From assembly GCA_002794775.1 (NCBI GenBank), contig NBAY01000098.1:52226-116225 (forward strand): a stretch of DNA of 64,000 bases, in the 5' to 3' direction. The translations under genes and the position numbers were made by a program. The notes below the pieces were generated by a model that had not been told where the DNA came from, did not search any database, and saw only the letters and a list, made by a program, of their open reading frames with translations. Of this stretch, positions 54,440 to 64,000 are shown in pieces (the first letter of the stretch is position 1; each line of letters begins with the position of its first letter). The DNA is from Porodaedalea pini (lineage: Eukaryota > Basidiomycota > Agaricomycetes > Hymenochaetales > Hymenochaetaceae).

Positions 54440-57309
54440 TTAACGCCTTCGGGCGGCTCCACGTACGGGCCTCGCATGAGCAGCAGGTGCCGCCTGCGGC
54501 TGGACTGCAGGAGCGGCAGGAACAAGTTGCAAACGTTCCATCAAGTCATACTGACGAGCTGGAACTGGTGCAGGTGCATGCGGCATGAACAGCTGCGCAG
54601 CTGGCAGCTGCGCCGCGCCAAAATGAAGTGGAGCGCGAGCGTTGTGCATCACTTGCATATGGGCGTCTATCCGCTGCCGATAAGCCTCAAACCGCTGACG
54701 CACACGCTCCTGTCTCTCTTCGACTTCGCGCATTATTTCTAAGTTCTGCTGCTGAACTGCGTTCCGCCTTGCGGCCAAATCTGCCTGCTGTGCTGCCAGA
54801 TCGATAGCTTGAGGCTGAGGTTGATAATGCTGCTGAATGTATTGGGGCATAGCATGCATGATGGGGTCAAGTTGCAGTCCGATGTTGATGCCTAGGCGGT
54901 GCATCAGCTGTGCAGGATTATTCTCAAAAGCCAGTGGGTAATGTGCGACGCCAGCCGGCATAGCAGGCATGAGACCTTGTGGAAGGCCTGCGAGTAAATG
55001 ATGACCGTGCGCGTGCCCTTGCCCTGCTCTAGTGGCAGCGGCTGGTACAGTCTTCGGCAGTTCGACCTCCAGCTGCTTCTTGTCTACTTCTGGATCTGCG
55101 CCTTCCAATTCCTTGATTGCCTTTTCGCGAGCCGCAGCAACCTTTGAGACATTCAGAATGGATAGCAGAATTGGTAAACTAAGTAATTCAACTGACCTCT
55201 TGATCATGGCGCTGTTCGACCGAGTCCCATAGCAGGCATTTCTGTTTAGAATCACTCCCTTGCCCATGATTGCGCCCAGGAGGCCTCTATAGTAGTCCAA
55301 TCAGTCAAAAGTATACGAGTCATAAACCCTTCACGTACAGGATCGAAATGATCATAGCCTTTAATTACTTGCCGACAGACGTAGCAAGACAGAGTGCGGC
55401 AATTAGGGCAAGACATCTTATTGCACTGCAAACGCAACAGTAATCAATGTTTGCCGCGAACGAAAATGAACATCCTTACACCGCCCTCTTTGATGAATCC
55501 TGTCAAGCAGCTGAATTCAGTCCCGATTTAATAAGGTTGACCATTTGTAAATACCTTTCTTACACTTCGGACAATTTCGCATGAGCGCTTCAGCTGGAGA
55601 CAGGTCAGCACCTCCCTAAGACAATTGGCATAGACGGCTCACTCATTGCCTCCTCGACTTTGTGTCGTGCGTTTAGACCGTTATCATCTTCCGCCTCTAA
55701 ACGCCAAATATCGGTCAGACATGTATATCAAGCAAGGCTATATTTGTTACCTTTGCAGCTCTTTGGCAGATGGTCCTGATATTTTGAATAAGTTTATGGG
55801 AAGTGCAAAATAACGATAATTATTGTACGCACAAGTTTCTTGCATGCCCGGCAGCTCACTGCACTGCATTCATCGCGTTCACATCGGAAGAGCTTCTCCT
55901 CAGGATTCTCAATGACAACTTTGTATTCGCAAAACGGACATTCCTCAAGTCCGTCGAGTTCGGCAGCTTCAATCTCCTTCGTTTGTTTGACGCGCTCGTA
56001 CAAATCGAGAAGCTTTCGGGAGAGAAAGCGTTTGAGCTCTGCATCTGCAAAGGTGAGCTTGCATCCGCTCTGGTCCATGCACCTGATGTTCGGGTCGTGT
56101 TGACCTAGTTGGTTCTCGACGTACGACGTCATGCATCTAGTACAGAAAAGATGCGCGTCGGGGCACTGTACCATCTTGTCCTGCAGTGATCGTTAGTGAC
56201 TGGGTCAGCATTTTTGTATTGAAGGGACCGTACAAAAATGTACGTCGAGAAACAGCAGCCGCACTCGATACCGTCTTCGCACTCCCCACCATCGTCTTCC
56301 TGTTGCGAAGCACCGTCGCCTTTAGTTCCTTTGTCTTGCAAAGTTCGCAGAAGCCACGAAAGCTCGCGCTCAAACTCTGCATTATGATGCTTGCCTTTGC
56401 CGGCTGGTCTCGTCGCTGTGGTCTTTAATTTGAAAGGCAGTGGGTTCTCCTTGAGTTGCTCACGAAGCATTAGATATGTCGGAGCATAGAGCGAGTTGTT
56501 CAGATGTAAAATCTGGCGAATGTGCGGCAATGGGATGCGAGGGAAATCAATAGTCAGTTGGTTCTAACCAGAAAAAATTAGCGCTATTGTAAAGGAATCT
56601 AGACTGACAAACTTACCAAACTAATCTCAGCATAATGATTTCCACCTTCAAATGCCCGGTCTTTACAGCCATAGTCTTTTGTCGCAACTTTTACGTGTTG
56701 TTCACCGGAGTCGTCATCTTCTCGCTTTCTCTTGCCCTTGTTGCGTTCGACCTTGGGATAGGGCTGTTCGAGTAGGAGGTGGAGGACTGTAGCAACCACG
56801 TTGTCCCCATAAGAGGCTTGGTGCTGTGCAAGGAGCGAGCGAGCATGCTCCGGTTGTACGTCCGGGACAACTTCAAGGACCTGAGATAGATAGCGGTCCA
56901 AAGGCTTGACAAGCGTCTTCTCGACTTCGCTGGCAACCGGGGTGATGAAGGGCATAGGATTAAGTGGGAGCTCTTGGCGATTTTGTTCATTGGTCAAGTC
57001 GCTGAAAGCTTTATCTTGTATTTTTGCTCGGTTTGTTTCGAACTGCTCCCCCGCATCCCTTATGTCGACAGAAGACTCTCGCGTGGTGGAAGCGCGCGAA
57101 GAGCCAGTGTCGACAAAGGTGAGGTCGATAGTGTCGGCAGCAACATCGGCGACTCTCTGACGTTTTCGAGGAGGAAACGCGATGGAAGCCTCCTCGTCGC
57201 TGTCGCTAAGCTCGATAATTTCTTCGACAATGTTGGCCCTCCCTCGTGGCTTCGGGCGTCTGGATGGCCCCGCGCTGGGCTGTCGCGACGAGGACCGAGT
57301 CTGCCGCAT
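54440..57309 (-). CDS. RBR E3 ubiquitin ligase, RNF216/TRIAD3-like
   Basis: RING-between-RING ligases pass ubiquitin through a Cys in RING2. Start MRQTRSSSRQPS at 57309; stop TAA 54442-54440. The N-terminus has two SUMO-interacting-like motifs (EIIELSDSDEE, TIDLTF), a basic RKRQR nuclear signal, and a CUE-like helix block (EHARSLLAQHQASYGDNVV). RING1 runs from IECGCCFS across an intron to LFCTRCMTSYVENQL and RCMDQSGCKL. The in-between ring has CPFCEYKVV, LFRCERDECSAVSCRACKK and CKEAEDDNGLNARHKVEEAM. RING2 reads MRNCPKC, KEGGCNKMSCPNCRTLSC, YVCRQVIKGYDHFDP and, after an intron, KCLLWDSVEQRHDQE. GCNKMSCPNC carries the catalytic Cys candidate, as in RNF216. A Gln/Ala/Pro-rich coiled-coil tail (EIMREVEERQERVRQRFEA) ends in RRR. 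No lesion was seen. Confidence 0.88.
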
Positions 57310-57533
57310 CCCCACGCCTTATAGCTCAATGTTGACGATCTCCGCGATGGTGAGCAGAACGAAGGCGACAAATAGCGACGACACGGGCCTGAAGACAAAG
57401 CACACGGTTGAGGCGCGCGTGCCTATTTATTACAGCTTAGCGGTGGCTGTGCTTCTAACATCAAGCGACACCGACGCGCTTTCCCCTTCCGCTCACCGCC
57501 GCCTCTCGCCCGCACCGCGTCGCCGATGTTCTG
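57310..57533. promoter_or_regulatory. bidirectional promoter
   Basis: About 224 bp separate two divergent start codons (57309 minus, 57534 plus). The region is CG-rich with a TATTTATTA-type AT-rich core near 57425, compatible with shared control of the RBR ligase and the basic nuclear-type protein. Confidence 0.55.
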
Positions 57534-59587
57534 ATGTTGTCCGGCAACACCGACGAGATTGTGGTGAGTCTCCTACAAGATCAACCCTGCTTTTGGTGCA
57601 GAACTGGCGTTAATCGTCTAAAATCTACAGATAAAGAAGAAGCGGCGGCGGACAGCAGTCGACCCCTGTCTGGGCTATTATAGCCGCAACGTCGGCGACG
57701 CAGAACCCGCAGACCTACAGGAAGAAAATATCAATCAGGAAGTGCAGGGAAGCACGCGGGAAAATGTGCAGCAGAAGACAGTATCTTCCGACTCTGCGCA
57801 GACCATCACTTCACCGTTCTCTGAGGAGGCAGCGATCGTTACGGTTGATGATTTTCTTCGCCAGCAGGCCATGGCGAACACTCAGCGTCACCGACCGACC
57901 TACAATCGAAAAAGGCAGCGACGAATTCAGTTTTCGTCCGATGACGAAGCTGAAAATCATGTTGTCGACAATTATGCGCCTAGGAATTCAAACACTCCGG
58001 GCCAGCGTCCTCATCCGAGTACAACTCACAAAACGACGCGCAGTAAAGTCAGAAAGCTGCATCATGCGTCCCGAAAGCCTCGAATGGAGGTAGGCATGGC
58101 ATTCTCCAAGCGCATACAGCGTGCCGCCGTGCTGTCATGCGTAGAACAGGACGGTGACTCTCTCGCTATTACACCCTTTCCGTTGCGTCTTGCCCCCCAA
58201 GATAGTCAAATCTCGCTTAGATCCCCTGTGTATGATAGACGTATCAAGCTTGTCGATCCGCGGGTCCCTCGTCAGCTCGACATTTCTTTTGCGAACAAGG
58301 AGAATATACTTCACAAGACAAAATCGTGCCGGCCTTTTTTGCACTGGGGCTCCTCCCTTCCCCCGCTGTCAAAAGCATCACCATCCGTACCTTCCACAAT
58401 CTTGACACCAAAGAGCTCCGTCCATAAAACGCCACGCTCGGCAATGATCGCTCCTCTCAAACTTGTTCCGTACGAAGAGCATGACGAGGCTCGATCGGCT
58501 AAGTTCGACCGGTAGGTGCTCTACTCTTAGGCTGACTTCATTCACTGAAATAGGGATTTACAGTAAATTATCTAAGAAGGGACGTCGAGTGATCACACCT
58601 TAAGTCCTCCAGTCAAATTGCACGGTCTCTGTCCCATCTACGTCCCACGACGAAGATGATCCTTTCATGACATTACTCCCCACAGACGAACCTCGCTATA
58701 GAGCTCCTTCGCAAATCGAGTATCCTTCAATGCAACACGACGAAAACGTCAACATCGAAGCAGATTTATCCTCATTTCCCTCAGACTTTCCTGACATTCT
58801 TGTTCCATGCTCGCCGCTGGAGGTACCTCAGTCTCCATTACTCGCAATCTCCGATTCTCCGACTGAACCGAATATCAACAATGCTCTTCAAGATCTTCAA
58901 GTAATTTATGCTTCGGGATCGCCGGATATTCCAGCCCCTAATCTCAAGGGTATTTCACCCCCTTCTCATTCTTATCCTCCGCCTAGCATGTCACAAAAGC
59001 CTATGCGTGGCCTTGGCTCTATGCTCGATAGTTTCATGGAGACGGCTCGCAGTGTTCTTCTATCACAGACACAAGCACAGACACGATTGCCTTCGGACGA
59101 GGATAACTCCTCTGAAGTGTTAAGGAACAGGGGCAGAAGACCGTCATCCCGTAGAGTCACTGTCTCCAGCCCCACGCGCCACACAGCTTCGAAGAGACCG
59201 CGTAACAGAGCGGCTACCTCCGTCATGCAAACGACAAGTCAGGGCTTGAAGAAGATCAAGAAGTCCATCTCAATGCCATCTGTCTCTGCTTTCCTTGGAC
59301 ACGATGGCAATGGCGAGCCTGAAACCAAAGAATTGCCACTGTTGACGCTTCTACCATCCGCTCGTCGCTCGTCATCCCACGTCCGTCTTGAGGTTCACTC
59401 TCCAGTCTTTCATACCGAGGAGATGCCTAGGATGGGCGTTGATTGTGAGTCCGCCTTCAACATCGCTCCACGTCGCTCTTCCCTATTCGATCGTAATAAT
59501 GGTTGCGGGTCTCCAAACGTCTTCGATTTGCTGGACGACGCCGAGCCGCGCAGTAATGCGCAAATAATCTTATCGCAGACTGTATGA
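57534..59587 (+). CDS. basic, Ser-rich hypothetical nuclear protein with KEN box
   Basis: Family not recognised. Exon 57534-57563 (MLSGNTDEIV), a 67-bp intron, then exon 2 from 57631: IKKKRRRTAVDPCLGYYSRN, FLRQQAMANTQRH, NRKRQRRIQFSSDDEAE, and DISFANKENILHKTK, a KEN-type degron as used by APC/C substrates. A further intron lies near 58512-58615. The last part runs to TGA 59585-59587 and has LGSMLDSFMETARSVLLSQ, RNRGRRPSSRRVTVSSPTR, LKKIKKSISMPSVSAFLGH, RRSSLFDRNNG and PNVFDLLDD. Many SP/TP and RRxS sites suggest kinase control. The exon 2 to exon 3 join is not resolved; the plain GTAGGT donor leaves the frame off by two. It is divergently transcribed from the RBR ligase across a short promoter, so co-expression is possible. 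Confidence 0.65.
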
Positions 59588-60666
59588 CAGCGCAACATCG
59601 ATTCCTGCTACTGTATCGCCTAGACTCCTGTACTTTCCAGTCTGGCCAAGTAATACCGTTGTATTGAAGGGCCTGTAATGATTTTAAAAAGTGCTGTATC
59701 TGTACTGCGCCAGACGACAGGCGCGTGTTTTTCGTTACTTGCTGTTCGGACGATATATACATCTTTTGTACTCCAGTATGTCTTGAAGAAGGCTTGCTCT
59801 GCGACACTTAAGTCTCAAGGGATCGCAGTTCATAATAAGATAAAAAAAGTCTCTATTTATAGAGAGGATATTCGGATGTTAGAATGCAGAGCTACTGCAT
59901 AAATGAAGATACGAAGGTGTACATAAAGTCCCAGTACTATAGTCAGTACGCGCTTGCGACGCGACGCGGTGTGACTCTAACGTGACTCACGCGACAACAC
60001 TCGGATTAACGCAGCAGCCTCTCTTCTTTCTTCGACAAACTCTCGCGCAGAAGAGGTCAAATTCCGCCCTACCATCATCCAAAGCAAACATATCAGGTGT
60101 CCTAACTTCTAGTATTTGTCCTGGATCACTGCTCTTACGCTGCATAACGATAATCCTCTAATGCATTAAATCTCTCAATGCACAGGAGAACTTGGGAATC
60201 GACACTGTGTATGGTGAGATAGTCAACTGTAATACCTATCCAAGTATCGTTCTACTTTGAAATCCCTTATGCGGAATACATCGTGAGTAGAAATCAATGC
60301 AAAGGATATCTTATCCGCGTTAGGCCGTAGATAAAAGGACGTTAGCAACTCAACGAGCTTGCACCCGAACATCTTTCGGTCTAGTGCTTACCGATAGTGA
60401 CTATAACAATCATGGGATTGAGTATCTCTGTCCTTACTCCTTTCATTCTTGGTGGCACCTGTTGTCGGCTCTTCTTCCGACACAGCAAGCCGTTTGCAAA
60501 GAATATTACAGGGCGCAACGAAGCGGCGCAGCTCTGCATTACAAGTCTTTTGCACCTATGTCGATGTTGCTACCTCAAGTTCTATACAATGCACCTGTAA
60601 TTCGGATATACATAATACTAGGCAAGAGGGTGAGCTCACCTTCTGGTTGTAAAAACATGCGGTATA
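59588..60666. other. intergenic; no gene supported
   Basis: This is 3' flank of the preceding gene followed by about 1 kb without recognisable coding motifs. Frames near 60384-60737 overlap in three phases and run into the MITE. They are not credible genes. Confidence 0.45.
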
Positions 60667-61078
60667 CTGTTCTCATCTGTACCGAGATAAACATAACGCA
60701 TAAAACGCGGTTGGTTGGGTTGTTAAATTTGCCCTAGTAACGCATAACGGTTGCTAATAGTATAAAGTTTGCGAAATACGGTAACGCATAACACCAGTAG
60801 GAGGTAACGGCATGTTGTAACTTCAGAGCCCCAAAGTAATTCAAGTCTAGCTTTTGTTTCCATCGGAATATAGCCACTGTAGTCAGAGTATTTTATTTTA
60901 CTCATTCTATAGAAAGAAAATGTATAACAGCATCAGTGACTAAAGCTCGGTAAACAGACAATCAAGTCATCGGTTGCTAAGTTTGGTCTGCGTAACGGAT
61001 AACGGCCAGGTTGATAACACTTACCTTATTTTTGCCCGTAACGGTTGACGGCCGGTTGGCTCGGAACAGATGAGAACA
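60667..61078. mobile_element. MITE with clustered TAACGG sites (about 412 bp)
   Basis: The ends CTGTTCTCATCTGTACCGAG and inverse match with one mismatch over about 20 bp and are bordered by TA on both sides. Inside are at least six TAACGC/TAACGG words, several as GTAACGnnTAACG pairs. No transposase frame is present. The exact ends could shift by a base or two, because flanking bases also partly pair. Confidence 0.65.
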
Positions 61079-61847
61079 GTATGCATGCCTCAACTTTCAG
61101 GCCAAAGAGTTCATAGTTTTCGGAAATCTGAAAACTACCTTGAACTGCTCCGAGTCCACAGTAACTGTTGATGCAGATAAAAACGAGAACCTTCCACATT
61201 TCATCCAGGATAAACTTATAAAAACAAGGATTACAGCGTATCTGAAATTAATGGCCGATAATAAGATGCGAATGAGTACTAGTGACGGTTTTTTCGACTC
61301 ATTTTATTTACTAATTTACAGTACCTTGCGATATGATGCATCTTGTTTCAGTGCTCATATCTCAACTTGGGTGCGCGCATAAGTACTTAATTCCCCCTCA
61401 TCCCGGCGTTTGTACGTCACCTAAGAAGAGTCTGGGCTTTTCTTTGTCGAAAACAGAACAGGAGACCGATCGCGAAGTAAAAACAAAATGAGGAAAATTT
61501 TCCATGAGAAAAGTCTTATCATCGATCGATTGGGAAAGTAGGAGCCACGATGCCCGCGTGATCGTGTCTGCATCACAAACAAAAAACCATATACGGAAAT
61601 CGTTTCCAGGCCGCGACGCGAGCCAGAATCCTCTTTCTCTCCAACTTGTCCAAGCCACGATCAACCCAACCAACCCTACACCTGACTCGCCGCTTCTTTT
61701 GTCTGCGTTTCGTGGCCTGAGCAGGTCCGTCTCGCGTAATATAAAGGATCACAATCCACGGTTAGTCTTTCTTCCTTCTACACTCATCACCATCCATTCC
61801 GCGCCTCTTGCTCGACCTTAACGACTCGACGTTGACAGTGTCCCATC
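61079..61847 (+). promoter_or_regulatory. upstream region of FunK1 copy D
   Basis: From about 61400 onward the sequence is the reverse-strand equivalent of the conserved FunK1 promoter seen in units A-C. It shares the GACACGATCACGCG-type word, the GGCCTGAGCAGGTCCG-type word and a TATA-like AATATAAAGG at 61738-61747. Before 61400 nothing is recognised. Confidence 0.65.
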
Positions 61848-64000
61848 ATGACAGACAGAACACAGCATCACAAAAGTGATACCAATATCATCGGTCTTTT
61901 CAGATCACCTGGAAAGGTCCAGTAAGCATTCTCTGCTACTTTTGCTTTTTTTTCGGTTTATTGACGTCTCTGCAGTCCTCCCACAAGTGATCCCAGGAAA
62001 CACGCGTCGCCCATCGCCGTCAACTCACACAGCGTCATCACACCCGGGGCAATCGAACTTCAGGCGCTCAGCAAAATGGCTGGAACGCTCGCTAAGGAGG
62101 TTCAGAGCAGTAAACTGATCGACGTGCCTAATCTCATCGAAGATAAGCTCACCGACGAAGCAATCTCGAAGGGCATGGGGAAAGCGAAGTTTCCGAAGTC
62201 GACTCGTCTGGCAGAATCATTCTCCGTCAAGGTTTCCGACATCATGACGAAGCTCAAATCGAGACCAGCGAAGATAGGGAAATATCTATCTAATGTGGGA
62301 TGCTGGGAGAAATGGCGGACGAATAAGAAGGAATTTGAAAGTGAAATGGAGGCTTCGGGGTCGAAGATGGATGTGGACGGGAAGCCGGTTCGATGGAAGT
62401 CGGATGAGGAACAGGTTGCCGATTTTTTCAACGAAATTGTAGACTGCGTTCGCTCGGAGTATGGCATAGACGGGACCACGCCTAAATCACGCGTATTCTC
62501 TGCACGCTTCAAGGATCGCGCCCCTGCGGATGCTCCAGTCAATTGTATCCGAAAACCTGATTGCGTCGGGCTCGACAAGGAGAAGGCTGAATCAGAAGAT
62601 GCCGCTTGGCGTGACGTCCGCGCACTGTTCGAATTAAAATTCGGTGGTTCCACTCAAGCATTGAGAGATGCATACCGAGAGCTTCTTAATTGCGCTCGTA
62701 TGGTCTTTGCCGCGCAGCACAACCGACGATTTGTCCTGGGCGCCGTTCTTCAGTATACAACTATGTTCTTCTTCGTCTTTGACCGAAGCGGCGTGCTTTG
62801 TTCGGAGGGCTTCGACATCAATCAAGAACCTGAAAAGCTCGTTCGCATCGTCTGTGGAATACTCTTTGTCGATGAGATTCGTTTGGGATACGATCCGACG
62901 ATCGAGAAGTCGGAGGAGGGTGGGTATCATATTTGGCTGAACGGTGTGCGTCACAAATGCGAAGAGCCGCTTTACATTGAGAAGTCGGTACGTGGACGAG
63001 GGACGGGATGCTTCAAGACGGTGCTTGATGGACAAGATGCTGTGATCAAGGATGCATGGGTGGACGACTCGCGGAAAAAGCTTGAGCACGAGATCCTGGA
63101 GAAGGTGAAGGATGTGGAAGGTGTTGTGAGGGTGATTGACCACGAGATAGTCCAGATAGAGGGAAGAATGACACGACTGGCACCGATCGTCAAGTACTGG
63201 CAGAGGATGGTATATGGTTGAAGAATAGGAAGTGGCATGGATTTGGATTGGTTGAGACACGGACGCACCGCCGGATCATCATGAAACCATATGGACAGCC
63301 CCTGGAGAACTTTGCGAATCTCACTGAACTGTTGAATTCGATAAAGGACATCGTGAAAAGTAAGTTGTCTTGCTTTATTTGTTCCTCCTTGTAGTGCTTA
63401 CATTATTTCTTTTCCAGCCATCGAAGATCTCATTGAAAAGAAGGTGTTGCACCGCGATATCAGTTTATACGGAAACCTTATCCTTGCCACGATCTGATCC
63501 TGAGGATCCAACGTCCCGTATTCGAGGCTACATCATCGACTTCGATTATGCCCTCGATCTTGATAACATTTCGAATGACATCGCAAAGGGTGCTCGAACG
63601 GTCCGTTGATCTTCATTTTTCTATAAACTTCCGCCGCTGAGATATGTCTGTTTTGCAGGGAACTCTTCCGTTCATGGCCATCGAGATGCTGGAAGCTGAA
63701 GAGAGAAACAAAGTCGCACATGCTTACTATCACGACCTCGAATCTGTCTTCTACTCGCTATGCTGGTTGTGCACTGCTCAGCAAGGGCCACTTAACACGA
63801 CTCGTTGCGACGGCTTCGACTTCTCTAAGTCGGAGGTTGCAAGATGGAATGGAATTGGTATGGACAATCCTACTCTCGACAATATTCGGCGATGTAAAGC
63901 AGCAACTCTTCGAAGCCACAAGGATTTCTCCGTCCTCGTGCTTCGTCAGTTTGCACCGTATTTTGATGCCATCGCACCTTGTGTTGCCGCTTTGCGAGAA
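61848..64000 (+). pseudogene. FunK1-type protein kinase, copy D (frame-broken, runs off edge)
   Basis: Fourth paralogue, on the plus strand. Exon 1 61848-61921 (MTDRTQHHKSDTNIIGLF), exon 2 61976-63359, exon 3 63418-63600, exon 4 from 63659 past the window end. N-terminal FunK1 motifs, GRGTGCFKTV and AVIKDAW are present. Lesions: a single-base deletion near 63164 (GGAAGAATG where paralogues read GGCAAGAACG) leading to an early TGA at 63219; in exon 3 the catalytic-loop region HRDIS is followed by an extra codon (SLYGN); and an extra base near 63490 creates TGA at 63497. The exon 3 donor region reads GTCCGT. Exon 4 (GTLPFMAIEML, HDLESVFYSLCWL) is clean as far as seen. Its 5' end resembles copy A more than B or C. 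It is most likely a pseudogene; the three lesions are too many for sequencing error alone. Confidence 0.85.

Noticed and set aside
1..64000. CRISPR arrays, bacterial operons, rRNA genes
   Set aside because: No regularly spaced short repeats and no rRNA-like stretches are present; gene structure is clearly eukaryotic.

Overview
The window looks like a contig from an agaricomycete (mushroom-forming basidiomycete). Evidence: genes with many short GT-AG introns of about 50-60 bases; four copies of the fungal-type FunK1 kinase family, which is expanded in Agaricomycetes; a Zn2Cys6 regulator; a type I metacaspase; and a dense load of eukaryotic transposons. There are no bacterial operons, no CRISPR array and no rRNA. 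No intact tRNA was recognised.

Layout. (1) 1-15.2 kb is a degenerate, visibly CpG-poor repeat graveyard. It holds broken but intron-bearing relics of Argonaute, a Crypton-like tyrosine recombinase, DNA topoisomerase I, a CAMKK-like kinase and a PH-domain protein, plus three probable solo LTRs, a Harbinger-like MITE and a fold-back. (2) 15.2-19.6 kb holds a 5'-truncated PTR2 peptide transporter and an apparently intact Zn2Cys6 transcription factor. (3) 20.6-47.2 kb is a tandem array. Its unit is about 5.25 kb: a FunK1 kinase gene plus a relic of the 3' half of a metacaspase gene plus a shared spacer. Unit A is broken by a very young Ty1/Copia element with identical 215-bp LTRs, inserted in coding exon 1. 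Units B and C carry FunK1 genes that read open throughout (1035 and 1036 codons by my splicing). A 2.1-kb TIR element carrying an HMG-box gene fragment separates B from C. Two MITEs lie in the upstream region of C. The full-length metacaspase that the relics resemble sits at 44.6-47.2 kb. (4) 47.5-59.6 kb is ordinary host sequence: a Cys-rich protein, a Myb/SANT-like protein, an MFS sugar transporter, an RNF216-like RBR ubiquitin ligase and a divergently transcribed basic nuclear-type protein. (5) 59.6-64 kb has another MITE and a fourth FunK1 copy (D) in the opposite orientation, with several frame lesions, running off the right edge.

The most interesting biology is the coupled amplification of FunK1 with pieces of its neighbouring metacaspase, and the repeated transposon hits on that array. 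Two of four kinase copies are dead, two are intact, and one intact copy has an 805-bp mariner-type element 250 bp upstream of its start. Splice sites, terminal inverted repeats (TIRs) and target-site duplications (TSDs) below were read by eye; family names rest on motif recognition, not on database searches.
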